Shown here one piece after another: positions 1 through 9,887 of a stretch of DNA of 64,000 nucleotides (the stretch's first letter is position 1; every line of letters starts with the position of its first letter). The DNA comes from Nostocaceae cyanobacterium (GTDB lineage Bacteria > Cyanobacteriota > Cyanobacteriia > Cyanobacteriales > Nostocaceae), in NCBI GenBank assembly GCA_030065825.1, contig JASJCY010000003.1, positions 1-64,000 on the forward strand, written 5' to 3'. The notes under the pieces are model-generated. The model was not told the DNA's origin. It did no database searches and saw only the letters and a program-made list of their open reading frames with translations. A program made the position numbers and the translations under genes.

Positions 1-103
1 TGGTGGAACCACACTGATCCCATCCCGAACTCAGAGGTGAAACGCTACTGCGGCAACGATAGTTTTCGGGTAGCCGAATGTGAAAATAGCTCGGTGCCAG
101 GGT
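1..103 (+). rRNA. rrf: 5S ribosomal RNA, 3' portion (5' end outside window)
   Basis: The window opens inside a 5S rRNA gene. The universally conserved stretch CCCATCCCGAACTCAGAGGTGAAAC lies at about 19-43, followed by CTGCGGCAACGATAG, the GGTAGCC helix and the closing strand GGTGCCAGG near 95-103. Roughly 15-20 bases of the 5' end are missing. As the last gene of an rRNA operon on the plus strand, it implies 16S and 23S genes to the left of the window. The 3' end is estimated from the closing helix and could be off by a few bases. Confidence 0.93.
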
Positions 104-122
104 AATATTAAAAAAACAAATG

Positions 123-149
123 CCTCCCACTGTACAAGGGAGGTTTTTG
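123..149 (+). terminator. Rho-independent terminator of the rRNA operon
   Basis: Six-base stem CCTCCC (123-128) and GGGAGG (138-143) with a 9-base loop, followed directly by TTTTTGTTT. It lies about 20 bases after the 5S rRNA on the same strand, so it most likely ends the rRNA transcript. Confidence 0.85.
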
Positions 150-167
150 TTTGAAGATTAATTTATT

Positions 168-310
168 TAGCGTTGCATAAATGCGGGATGATTTTGATGT
201 TTTTGTAGGATGGAGAGCAGTGCGTTGCTTTTCCAAAGTTGTAGCGACTGCGGGGCATCTTGCCCGTCCCTTGTATTTATGAGGCAGGCAAGATGCCTGC
301 ACCACAAGAA
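168..310. repeat. Dispersed cyanobacterial repeat (copy 1)
   Basis: The stretch from 173 reads GTTGCATAAATGCGGGATGA and continues as TTTTGATG. It recurs in reverse complement at 10887-10925, next to a similar 'aagat..cc' segment. The right part (about 255-300) is an imperfect inverted repeat around GGGCATCTTGCCCG and GGCAAGATGCC. No coding sequence is evident here. It is probably a degraded MITE or palindromic extragenic element. Confidence 0.5.
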
Positions 311-352
311 TCATCTTTTAATAAGCACTTAAGTGCTTACTAGGTATCATTA

Positions 353-1351
<999 letters not shown>

Positions 1352-1504
1352 TTAATCATCATTGATTGTTTTTATATTCTCATAGTTCGAGAAGAGGCAC
1401 AATTGACATCTTGCCCGGGAAGAAAACATCAGCAATAAATTCTAGTTTTCCATACCAAAAACCCAACCAGAGTAAGGTTAAGTATTAAATTAGACTTTTT
1501 CAAC

Positions 1505-1586
1505 TGACATCTTGCACCTGCCTGATGAAACTTTTGTTTATAAACCGGGTTTTTCCGTACTTGTTGACAATGGTGCAAGATATGAC
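1505..1586. repeat. CATCTTGCACC / GGTGCAAGAT inverted-end element
   Basis: Left end TGACATCTTGCACC (1505-1518) and right end GGTGCAAGATATGAC (1572-1586) are inverted copies of each other. The interior holds TATAAACCGGGTTTTTC, the core palindrome of the wider repeat family. Similar elements occur at 45401-45521, 51369-51478 and 58903-59180, with a decayed copy at 39247-39348. It is probably a MITE-like, non-autonomous element lying in the gap upstream of por. Confidence 0.6.
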
Positions 1587-1597
1587 TAAACATCCTC

Positions 1598-4084
1598 TTA
1601 GGAAATGGCACCCTGATAGCTTCTATCTTTGCGTTTTTGTAACCACAAAGTAATTCCTAAATAAACGATTATGTGTATAAGTAATACTGACCAACTTAAC
1701 AATAGATTCTCTAAGGTATTAGAGAACATTGGATGTGCTGTAATTAATGAACTTGTTGCAGAGTTATCCTCACTTTGAGCTACAGGGACTAACAAATTTA
1801 CATTAGCTAATGTTCCATAAGCGCCAACTGACCAACGACTTAGCATTAACCAAGAAATATATTTGCCAATTCCCTTCATGTTAAATAATACCCCAGCAAA
1901 AATAATTTGGGGTAGTAACAATAAAGGTAAAGCACTATTAGCTTGAGTACTATTTTTGACGCTAGCTGATACCATTAATCCTAAACTTATAGAAGTCAAG
2001 ATAGTTAGAAATGTGGTAATGAATACTCCTAAAAACCAAGAAAATGAAGGAATAAAAAGTGGTTGATAATTAAGTGTTAATTTGGGTTCGGGGGAGATAA
2101 AGCAGAAGAAAATGACAATAGAGATTAATAGACTTTGTATAACTGCTAATCCTCCTAATGTTAAAATCTTGGAGCATAAGTAAGCAAATAATCTCAAATT
2201 CACTAGTCTTTCACGCAGATAAATTACAGATTCTTTGACAATTTCTTGTAAAGAACTTGCAAGTCCTACCCAAATAGCTGCACAGGTAAAGATAAATAAA
2301 ACTCTCCGTGCTAAAGATGCCGGTTCTAAGTCTTTTGCGGGGTCAAAAGTAGGAATCAAAAAATTGTTATTTGGAATTGCTAAAGTGATTAAAGCGATGC
2401 CAATAGGTGCGGTGAGTAAAGATAAAGCTAGGTAAATACTGTCTCGCTGAATTAACTTAATATATCGTTGAATTAGAATCGATAATTGTTCAAAAAATGA
2501 GCGTTTTACCCTGAGTGGAGATGAGTGATGCTCTTGTTTTTCAGAACTAAGGCGGTTCTCTATATATTCATTGTAATAATTTGATTCACGATATTTCTCA
2601 GCTTCTTCAATAACTGCTTCTTTTGTAGACAATTTAATATAAATATCTGCAAAATCTCCACTATTAATTTGGAAAAATATGGCTGCTTTATCTGGAGGAC
2701 CAAAATAACAAAGGTTTCCACCAGTACCAAGAAAGACTAAATAATCACATATATTAATATTACTGGTTGCATGAGTTACAAGAATTATTGTCCGTCCTTC
2801 ATTAGCTAACTTGCGTAGCAATTGCATGACTATTTTATCTAATCCTGGATCTAGTCCAGAAGTTGGTTCATCTAGAAAAAATAATTTGGGGTCTGCTAAT
2901 AATTCTACTCCGATACTTACCCGTTTTAATTGTCCACCACTTAAGTTTTTAACTAATTTATTTTGATGTTCTGATAGTTCAACTTGTTGTAATGTTTTTT
3001 CGACAATTTGATTGATATTAATATCAGGAGGTAACCTGAGTTTTGCAGCATAATAAAGTACTTCTTTCACTCTTAAATTAGTATGAATAATATCCTGCTG
3101 AGGAACATATCCGATAAGATTACGATAAATATTAAAATTATTTCTTAAATTATCTCCGTTTAAATAAACAGCTCCTTCACTAGTTGGCTCAATACCTAAT
3201 AATGCTTTTAGTAAAGTCGATTTTCCCGAACCACTCCCCCCTACTACTGCTACTAATTCTCCTGGCTCAAGAACTAAAGAAATTTCATTTAATAGTCGAA
3301 TTTTTCGCTGATTTTTATCCTTAACAACTCTGACAAGATTTCGAGCATCAATGCGGATTTTATCTCCAGCATCTACTATTACTAATTCATCCCCTTGTAA
3401 AACAAATCTATAAGGACCAATTTGAATGATATCCCCTGATGATAAAATAGCTGAACCATTTACTTTTTGACGATTAATAAATACCCCATTGGTGCTATGG
3501 TCATGCAGAATATAATGACCCTGACTGTCAATTTTTATTGTAGCGTGGCGACGAGATACAGTTGGTGCATGTAATTCTAAATCGGTATTTGGACTGCGTC
3601 CTAAAACTAGAGGTCTATTGTGATTTTTCAGATGAAGGGAGCGTTGTTTTGGTGTTGCCACCGTTTGGTTTACACTTGGACTTCTATAAGTTAAAATTAT
3701 ACAGTTTTGAGGATTCTGACCAATTTTGATTTCTGTGCCATTTTCTAAGCGCAAACCTCTTTTGGGTGTAATAACTTTATTATTAATAAATAACCGATTG
3801 GTACTTGGTTTTTCTCCATCTCCATCGTAAATATAATAATAATTTCCCTGTTTACGGATGGTAGCCTGACAACGACTTATTACTGTCCAATCTTCTGGAA
3901 CTTTTAGTCCTTGGGGGGGAGAAAGCTGAGGTTCTCTTCCTAAAATATGATAATCAGCAGTTAAATCAAATGGTAAATATTGTCCTTGATTATTCAGGTC
4001 AATTCGAGGATTGTTAGACAGAAGAGTAGTATTACTCAATTGGTTATTCATATATCTGTAATTACCCATTAAATATCTTGACAA
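1598..4084 (-). CDS. ABC transporter (ABCG/ABC-2 type) with two N-terminal FHA domains
   Basis: Encodes 828 residues. Two FHA-like segments (about 44-133 and 157-236; the second has the clear LGRSPNTDL, SRRHATI and STNGVFIN core) precede an ATPase domain with Walker A GGSGSGKST (about 282-290), signature LSGGQLKR, Walker B LFFLDEPTSGLD and switch His in VTHAT. About six hydrophobic helices of ABC-2 type follow. The order FHA-FHA-NBD-TMD is known from cyanobacteria; the substrate is unknown. FHA domains bind phosphothreonine peptides, so control by a Ser/Thr kinase is plausible (inference). It starts 27 bases after the tpsB-type gene on the same strand, so the two are probably one operon. The first FHA is the more divergent. 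Confidence 0.9.
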   Translation of the reverse strand: MSRYLMGNYRYMNNQLSNTTLLSNNPRIDLNNQGQYLPFDLTADYHILGREPQLSPPQGLKVPEDWTVISRCQATIRKQGNYYYIYDGDGEKPSTNRLFINNKVITPKRGLRLENGTEIKIGQNPQNCIILTYRSPSVNQTVATPKQRSLHLKNHNRPLVLGRSPNTDLELHAPTVSRRHATIKIDSQGHYILHDHSTNGVFINRQKVNGSAILSSGDIIQIGPYRFVLQGDELVIVDAGDKIRIDARNLVRVVKDKNQRKIRLLNEISLVLEPGELVAVVGGSGSGKSTLLKALLGIEPTSEGAVYLNGDNLRNNFNIYRNLIGYVPQQDIIHTNLRVKEVLYYAAKLRLPPDININQIVEKTLQQVELSEHQNKLVKNLSGGQLKRVSIGVELLADPKLFFLDEPTSGLDPGLDKIVMQLLRKLANEGRTIILVTHATSNINICDYLVFLGTGGNLCYFGPPDKAAIFFQINSGDFADIYIKLSTKEAVIEEAEKYRESNYYNEYIENRLSSEKQEHHSSPLRVKRSFFEQLSILIQRYIKLIQRDSIYLALSLLTAPIGIALITLAIPNNNFLIPTFDPAKDLEPASLARRVLFIFTCAAIWVGLASSLQEIVKESVIYLRERLVNLRLFAYLCSKILTLGGLAVIQSLLISIVIFFCFISPEPKLTLNYQPLFIPSFSWFLGVFITTFLTILTSISLGLMVSASVKNSTQANSALPLLLLPQIIFAGVLFNMKGIGKYISWLMLSRWSVGAYGTLANVNLLVPVAQSEDNSATSSLITAHPMFSNTLENLLLSWSVLLIHIIVYLGITLWLQKRKDRSYQGAIS

Positions 4085-4111
4085 GGCATAAATATTTTAT
4101 CGACTAAATGT

Positions 4112-6070
4112 CTAAAACGGGCTGTAATTTAATGAAAAATACAAACCGTCGTCTTGCCATGTGTTGCCATTTGAGTTGGTATCAGTCAGAGGAATTCCGT
4201 AGTCTAAGCGTGCGGTAAACTGGTTGCCCATTTGCCACTGTAAACCCATACCAACACCCACCAAAGTATTGGGATCTGGGTGAAAATTACCAGAATTATT
4301 CCAAGCAACACCAAAATCGATAAATGGAATTGCTTGCAAAGTTCCTTTTACTTCTTTGACTCGCAAAATCGGCAATCTGACCTCTGCGGAAGCAAAAACG
4401 CCGTTGCTGGTAATTAATTCATCCTGTCGATAACCCCGGACTGTTTGTAGACCCCCTAAGCCAAAAGGTTCTAAAGGTACGGTGCTGCGAGTAGATAATA
4501 ATACCTCCGACCGCAACACCAACAAAGTATCTGGTGCCAAAAAACGCACATACTGCCCTTGTCCTCGCCAAGCAAAAGAGCCACTATTAGAAGCATCTTC
4601 ATTTTTACTGTCATTAAACAAGTCTATTCCCAGACTAAATTGAGAACGCAATAACAAAATCTCTTGTGCGCTGCGTTGTGTATAGTCTTGGAAAAAACGC
4701 AGTCCCGAGATGATGGTTTTTCCTTGAGAATCTGCTCCCGGTGATAGGGGAAAGGGTTGTCCTTCTTTTTTGGTGTTATTTTCCTGTCTAAACAAGCTCA
4801 AACCCAATCCTAATTCTTGACTGGGAGTTTGGATAATTGGCTGCCGGAAAGTGAGTTCCAAGTCTAAAGAATTACCAGTAATATCCTGGGTGTCAAAAGG
4901 TGATTCTGTCACTTCGGCGTCAATTACCCAACCTGAGAAGCTGACTCTACCATTTTGGGGATTGACGGGCACTATATAGTTGAAGTCAAGGGTGTTACTA
5001 CCATCGGTATTTGTGTATTTTAGATCCACTCGATCCCCAAAGCCCAAGAAATTCCCTTCATTAATACGAATACCTCGTCGAATAGTACCAACAACGGGAG
5101 CACGTCCATTATCGATAAACAATTCCACCCTCAAGGATTGGGCTTCTGTTACTCTGACGTCTAGTAAACTCTCTTGGGGACGTGAACCAGGAGAAAGTTC
5201 GGCACTAATATTTTGAATCAAGGGATCCATTTGCAATAGTTGTAATGCTTGTAGCAGACGCTCTCGATTCAAAGGTTTATTGGTTGCTAGTGCAATCCGA
5301 CTGCTTACATAGCTAGAGTTTAGCCGTTTGGTACCTCTGACATTAATTTGTGAAATTCCACCTTCAATAATTCTAATTTTGATAATTCCTTCCTTGTTGG
5401 GGAAACTTTGGTCAGCAAGAATAGAAGCACGAGAATAGATATAACCTGCATCATTGTAAAGTTTTGTTAAGACCACCTCCACTTGCAGCAATTCTGCTTT
5501 TGTGAGTGGTCGGTTAATAAATTCGGCTGTCACCTTGCTTAAATTTTCGCTGCTGAATGCAGTGTTACCTTCAAACTCAAACTTACTAACGGTAACGATT
5601 TCAGGAAGATTTAGAGGCTGTTCTGATTGAGGAAGAGTCGATGGTGGTTTTATGTTGAGAGGAATTCGAGGTAATGGTCGGGGAATGGGAATAGGTAGTT
5701 CGGGTTGTTTGGGAGGAAGAGGATTTGGTAAACGGGGTGGTGCTGAAGGAGGAGGATTGACACCTTGATTTGATGGTGGTGCGGTGGGAGGAGGATTGAC
5801 ACCCTGATTTGGTGGTGGAGGTGGTGCGGTGGGAAGAGGACCAGTAACCTGAGACAGAATTAAAGCAGTTCCTGACTTTGTATAGGGCTGAATTTTTTTC
5901 TGGTTATTTAAATCATTATTATCAAAGGTGATAGATAAATTTTCAGCAAGGGAGTCATCAAATAAGTTTTCAGCCAAGACTTTATCTGGCGATACGGTGA
6001 TTAGTAACTCCAAGATCCAAGATACAGCTAGAGTTGCTTGAAAGCCTCTAATTAACCTCGCTTTAGTCAT
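4112..6070 (-). CDS. ShlB/FhaC/HecB-family outer-membrane TPS transporter (TpsB 1)
   Basis: Encodes 652 residues. An N-terminal export signal region is followed by a long Pro-rich linker (about 75-150, repeated NQGVNPPP and APP units), POTRA domains (from about 160, FEFEGNTAFSSENL, then the TKAELLQVE block) and a C-terminal beta barrel with the LGGLQTVRGYRQDE motif and a terminal Phe. TpsB proteins move large beta-helical exoproteins across the outer membrane. No tpsA gene is adjacent; the two tpsA genes lie 10 kb or more away. The neighbouring gene is the FHA-ABC transporter, 27 bases downstream. It is highly similar to the barrel of the gene at 21412-23472, so duplication is likely. Confidence 0.93.
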   Translation of the reverse strand: MTKARLIRGFQATLAVSWILELLITVSPDKVLAENLFDDSLAENLSITFDNNDLNNQKKIQPYTKSGTALILSQVTGPLPTAPPPPPNQGVNPPPTAPPSNQGVNPPPSAPPRLPNPLPPKQPELPIPIPRPLPRIPLNIKPPSTLPQSEQPLNLPEIVTVSKFEFEGNTAFSSENLSKVTAEFINRPLTKAELLQVEVVLTKLYNDAGYIYSRASILADQSFPNKEGIIKIRIIEGGISQINVRGTKRLNSSYVSSRIALATNKPLNRERLLQALQLLQMDPLIQNISAELSPGSRPQESLLDVRVTEAQSLRVELFIDNGRAPVVGTIRRGIRINEGNFLGFGDRVDLKYTNTDGSNTLDFNYIVPVNPQNGRVSFSGWVIDAEVTESPFDTQDITGNSLDLELTFRQPIIQTPSQELGLGLSLFRQENNTKKEGQPFPLSPGADSQGKTIISGLRFFQDYTQRSAQEILLLRSQFSLGIDLFNDSKNEDASNSGSFAWRGQGQYVRFLAPDTLLVLRSEVLLSTRSTVPLEPFGLGGLQTVRGYRQDELITSNGVFASAEVRLPILRVKEVKGTLQAIPFIDFGVAWNNSGNFHPDPNTLVGVGMGLQWQMGNQFTARLDYGIPLTDTNSNGNTWQDDGLYFSLNYSPF

Positions 6071-6400
6071 AATATCTTAACTTTCTATCCAAAATATTTA
6101 AATTTGATGAATTATTAAATTGAATCTAATTAATCGAACATGCATTGCTTTGATTAATTATCATCATATATCACTAGTCAATGGAGAAAAACACAGAAGA
6201 TGTATGTTTTTAACAAAAAATGAATTTTTTTTGCAACAATTTTGATGAGTATTTATTTTTTTTACAAAAAATAGCTCTATTCTTTTTAAGATAACAACAA
6301 TCGGACTCCAGCTGTAAATTTTATTAAACAAAAGTATAAATGACTTGTATATCAGTATAGAATTATTTAAGTCAAGGTGGTCATAGGTGAGGATAAAAAT
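6071..6400. promoter_or_regulatory. Divergent AT-rich intergenic region
   Basis: A 330-base AT-rich gap between two divergent genes, the tpsB-type gene on the minus strand and the lipoprotein on the plus strand. It must hold both promoters. Long A and T runs are visible (about 6210-6285), but I cannot assign a -10 or -35 box with confidence. No RNA gene or repeat was recognised. Confidence 0.4.
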
Positions 6401-7213
6401 ATGACTCGACGCTATCAAAAAAGTCTTCTGACTCTGGCGTCTCTGGTGCTTGTTATTGGTAGTTTTGTTTCTTTATCTTCTTGTAGTAGTAGTCCAACTA
6501 GCACTCAATCTAGTGACACAAAATCACAGACAGAAACAGTCTCTGATACAGGAGCAAAGAATAAAGAAATAAGTCCGCTTACTAGCCTGCTTCCAGGAAA
6601 TGATCGCACAACTTCCGATCCCCTGAGCTTAATACAAAATGAGCAAATAAAAAAAGAACTTCAGTTAACAGAAAATCAGAGTGCTAAAATCAAGCAAATT
6701 GAACAAGATTTTCGGGCTGCAATCACACAAAGAGTCTCGGGAGTCACTTTCAAAGGACTGGACAAAACACAGAAAGAAGCAAAAATTAAAGAAATCAGCA
6801 AGGATTTAGACAAGGAGATACAAGAAGCCCGCAAAAAGGTTGGAGCAGTTCTAAAACCAGAACAGGAAACACGCTGGAAGCAAATAGTTCTACAAATATA
6901 TGGTTGGGGAGTTTTGACAAAGGATGAATACTCTTCTGAATTAAAACTCACATCTAAACAACAGGAGGAGATGAATCAACTGCGGGATCAGATGATTACC
7001 AAGATGAGAGCTAATTGGCAAAATCCAGATAATAAAAATGAACCACGGGAAAAGGTTATAGCCTCCAATCGCCAACGACTGGAACAAATAGTCAAAAATA
7101 CTAATGAGGAGGCTTTAGATGTTCTGACACCAGAACAAAAGAAAAATCTAGAAAAGCTCAAAGGTAAAAAATTCAACCTAGATCCGAAATCTTTACCATC
7201 TCCGGCTCCATAG
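6401..7213 (+). CDS. Lipoprotein with Spy/CpxP-like LTxxQ motifs
   Basis: About 270 residues from the ATG at 6401, chosen because GGTGAGG precedes it and a classic lipoprotein signal begins there (MTRRYQKS, hydrophobic core, lipobox SLSSC). A Ser/Thr-rich linker follows, then a charged helical domain with repeated LTENQ, LKPEQ, LTSKQQ and LTPEQKK motifs. These resemble the LTxxQ signature of Spy/CpxP periplasmic chaperones. Function in cyanobacteria is unknown; a periplasmic, membrane-anchored helical protein is the safe reading. It stands alone with its own promoter region. An upstream in-frame ATG at 6377 lacks a good ribosome site. Confidence 0.75.
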   Translation: MTRRYQKSLLTLASLVLVIGSFVSLSSCSSSPTSTQSSDTKSQTETVSDTGAKNKEISPLTSLLPGNDRTTSDPLSLIQNEQIKKELQLTENQSAKIKQIEQDFRAAITQRVSGVTFKGLDKTQKEAKIKEISKDLDKEIQEARKKVGAVLKPEQETRWKQIVLQIYGWGVLTKDEYSSELKLTSKQQEEMNQLRDQMITKMRANWQNPDNKNEPREKVIASNRQRLEQIVKNTNEEALDVLTPEQKKNLEKLKGKKFNLDPKSLPSPAP

Positions 7214-7652
7214 GTGAGTTGAAATCCCTTATACTACAAGTTTTGGAATGACTAGAATTTACAACTTTTCTAGATTGCATTAGCTATGGTTGTGCAATCT
7301 TCCATGCACAATAGGCACTGTATACAAGTACATTTGTGCATATGGTTTACAGGAATTTTTATTTTTTGACATCGCAATCATAGTTTTTCTTTGAGCCTAT
7401 CCTACCTTTGATTGGGAGTCCGTACTTTTCAAAGGACTTCCTTGATTTACCAATACCTTTGGGGATGGGCTTTCTTTGTCCTCAATCTTGACCGCATCTT
7501 TGGCGAATACAAAAGATAAAGATATAGTTGATTACCTAAATATAGCTGTAAATCATCCTATTTTTGAGAGGTTTATCTGTTAAATAAAACAATTACTAAC
7601 TTAACTTATTTGACAAGATTCAATACAATTCATTAACAGGGAGTAAATAGAT
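7214..7652. other. Intergenic region with no recognised gene
   Basis: About 440 bases between the lipoprotein and the HydE-like gene. I find no convincing coding frame, RNA gene or repeat. A short symmetric stretch, TTGTGCAATC and TTCCATGCACAA, lies near 7290-7311. The last 80 bases presumably carry the promoter of the radical SAM gene, whose start is preceded by CAGGGAG. Confidence 0.4.
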
Positions 7653-8657
7653 ATGAAATTGTGGAACGAAGAAAAAGATATTAGCAAAGAAAACAAAACA
7701 AACAGCTTCTCAGACATCACAGAACTGCTGCAATTAGAGGGAGAAATGCAGCAACAATTATTTGAAAGAGCCAGAGAAGTCCGACATCTGCATGGGGGAG
7801 ATGAAGTGATGCTACGGGGTGTCATAGAAATTTCCAACTATTGCCAAAAAAATTGCGATTATTGCGCCATGCGGGCAGCCAATCAAGGTTTAGAAAGATA
7901 TCGATTTAGTGCCGAGGAAATTTTATCAATTGCCGAAGATATAAAAAATACTAATACTATCTCGACCATTTTTCTTCAATCTGGACAAGACCCTTTGTGT
8001 GATTCAGTACTTGAAGAAGTAATTCCAGAACTTAAAAAACTCAATTTGAATATTCTTTTATGTTTGGGACAAAGACCCAAAGAAGTGTATTTCAAATTCG
8101 CCGAACTAGGAGCAGATTCTTATATTCTCAAATTTGAAACTTCAGACCCAGAACTTTACAAAGAAATTGCTTATACACCTTTAGAAAAAAGACTGCAATG
8201 TATTAGCTGGTTGCAAGAAGCTGGTTTCAAAGTAGGAACTGGAAATATTGTTGGTTTACCCAAACAAACCTTAGATACGTTGGTGGAAGACATTCTACTT
8301 GCAATTCAACTCCAGCCAAATTTTGTCAGTTCTTCTCCCTTTATTCCTAATCAGGATACACCTTTAGAAAAATTGCCTTATGGGAATCTAAACCATACGT
8401 TGAATACGATGGCAATTTATCGTTTAGCACTACCATCTGCACTGATTCCTACGGTTAGCGCTCTAGAAAAGATTCACAAAGGGGGTCAGCTGATGGGACT
8501 GAATGCAGGAGCTAACGTACTCACTATTAATTTTACACCCACAAGATATCGGCGTAAATATCGCATTTACTCAGACAAGCGCTTTGTAGTTAGTTTAGAA
8601 CATGCTCTCAAGACTATTGAAGAAGCAGGTTTGCGAGTCAGGATGCCATCTCAATAG
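7653..8657 (+). CDS. Radical SAM protein, HydE/BioB-like
   Basis: Encodes 334 residues with ribosome site CAGGGAG about 12 bases before the ATG. The radical SAM cluster motif CQKNCDYC (CX3CX2C) lies at about 67-74, followed by the family features LQSGQDP, the GxGN-like VGTGNIVGLP and the C-terminal LMGLNAGANVLTINFTP block. These match the HydE/biotin synthase/PylB superfamily. HydE works in [FeFe]-hydrogenase cofactor assembly, but no HydF, HydG or hydrogenase gene is visible here, so its substrate is open. It starts a same-strand group with the methyltransferase (37-base gap), the EamA permease and a second radical SAM gene. Confidence 0.85.
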   Translation: MKLWNEEKDISKENKTNSFSDITELLQLEGEMQQQLFERAREVRHLHGGDEVMLRGVIEISNYCQKNCDYCAMRAANQGLERYRFSAEEILSIAEDIKNTNTISTIFLQSGQDPLCDSVLEEVIPELKKLNLNILLCLGQRPKEVYFKFAELGADSYILKFETSDPELYKEIAYTPLEKRLQCISWLQEAGFKVGTGNIVGLPKQTLDTLVEDILLAIQLQPNFVSSSPFIPNQDTPLEKLPYGNLNHTLNTMAIYRLALPSALIPTVSALEKIHKGGQLMGLNAGANVLTINFTPTRYRRKYRIYSDKRFVVSLEHALKTIEEAGLRVRMPSQ

Positions 8658-8694
8658 ATACAAAATCAATATCAATCAAAAATAATTAGGAGCA

Positions 8695-9804
8695 ATGAGC
8701 CAAATAATACGGTCAAGAAAAACTGAACGGACTTTGCTTTGGGTTGTCTTAACCATTGTGGCAGCAATATTTGCAGTCTTTTTATATACATTTAACCCTT
8801 GGACAACTCAATGGAGAAATCACTCTTCTGACTGGGTGCAAATTACTTCAAAAAAATCTATTATCCATGTTGGTAGCAATGACTCTTTTGCCACAACTCA
8901 AGACGGTATAATGGCTGGTAAGCTGGTTTTAGATTTTTTGGAAAATAAGCAACCAGACTCCGGTAAAGCAGCAATTGAAATTTATAACAGAATCATTCCC
9001 AGAGAAAATTATGGTGGGGAGTATTCGGCTTTGCAGTGGTTCTGTGAATATCTTCTAGCTGGGGAGAAGGACAAGCAAAAATATTTATCTGACAAATTTG
9101 TTGCCAGCTTTTATGATTTTTTTGCGGAAAAGAATTTTGCTCGCTTAAAAGAGTACATAAAACGCAAATATAAACTGGAAACTTTTGCTGACCAAGATAC
9201 ACAAGTTGGTGAAAATCGCAAAGCTTTTCTAGAGGATTTCATTCTATTTAATAATCCCAGAAGAGAAGAATGGGAAAAAACCAGCAAAGTTATCAATTCC
9301 TTGAATTTAAAACCAGGACAAAGTATTGCTGATATTGGTAGTGGACCTGGTTATTATACCTTTAAATTTTCTCAATTGGTGGGTAAAAAAGGGCGCATAT
9401 TTGCTATTGATACTGTACAAAAACACCTAAATTATGTCAATCAACTCAGTCAAAAGTACGGAATCAATAACGTCAAAACTGTGAAGACTGGAGGTGACAC
9501 TATTGGCTTGGATGCGAATCAAGTAGACCTTGCTTTTATGTGTTCTCTTTACCATAACATTTATGGGATGTCTACAGATTATGACATTGATAATTTTGTT
9601 AACAGCATTAAAAATTCACTGAAAAAAAATGGCAAGTTAATTGTTGTCGATAATGGCTTGGTAAAAGATTCGGAACTGCCCTATCACGGTCCTTATATTG
9701 CCAAGGAATTGATTATCGCTCAACTGAAAAATTACGGCTTTAAATTCGTCAAAGATTATGCCTTTATTCCACAAAGGTACGTCTTAGTTTTCCAAAAGAT
9801 TTAG
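8695..9804 (+). CDS. Membrane-anchored SAM-dependent methyltransferase
   Basis: Encodes 369 residues. One N-terminal membrane helix (about 13-32, LLWVVLTIVAAIFAVFLY) is followed by about 170 residues of unrecognised helical sequence and a class I methyltransferase fold with motif I IADIGSGPGYYT (about 210-221), the acidic end of strand 2 AIDTVQKH, and LIVVDNG. The start is preceded by AGGAG five bases upstream. It lies 37 bases after the HydE-like gene, so co-transcription is likely. The substrate is unknown. The membrane anchor, if the topology is in-out, would put the catalytic domain outside the cytoplasm, which would be odd for a SAM enzyme; an inside C-terminus is more plausible. Confidence 0.82.
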   Translation: MSQIIRSRKTERTLLWVVLTIVAAIFAVFLYTFNPWTTQWRNHSSDWVQITSKKSIIHVGSNDSFATTQDGIMAGKLVLDFLENKQPDSGKAAIEIYNRIIPRENYGGEYSALQWFCEYLLAGEKDKQKYLSDKFVASFYDFFAEKNFARLKEYIKRKYKLETFADQDTQVGENRKAFLEDFILFNNPRREEWEKTSKVINSLNLKPGQSIADIGSGPGYYTFKFSQLVGKKGRIFAIDTVQKHLNYVNQLSQKYGINNVKTVKTGGDTIGLDANQVDLAFMCSLYHNIYGMSTDYDIDNFVNSIKNSLKKNGKLIVVDNGLVKDSELPYHGPYIAKELIIAQLKNYGFKFVKDYAFIPQRYVLVFQKI

Positions 9805-9887
9805 GGATTTTGGAATTGAATTTAAATGAGGTTAGTTTCGGCATCAGACTTGCCTTGGCACTACCATAAATCACGAGTTAACTAACA

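Noticed and set aside
108..314. 68-codon open frame over the 5S end and terminator
   Set aside because: It overlaps the 5S rRNA end, the terminator stem and a dispersed repeat; no ribosome site or recognisable protein.
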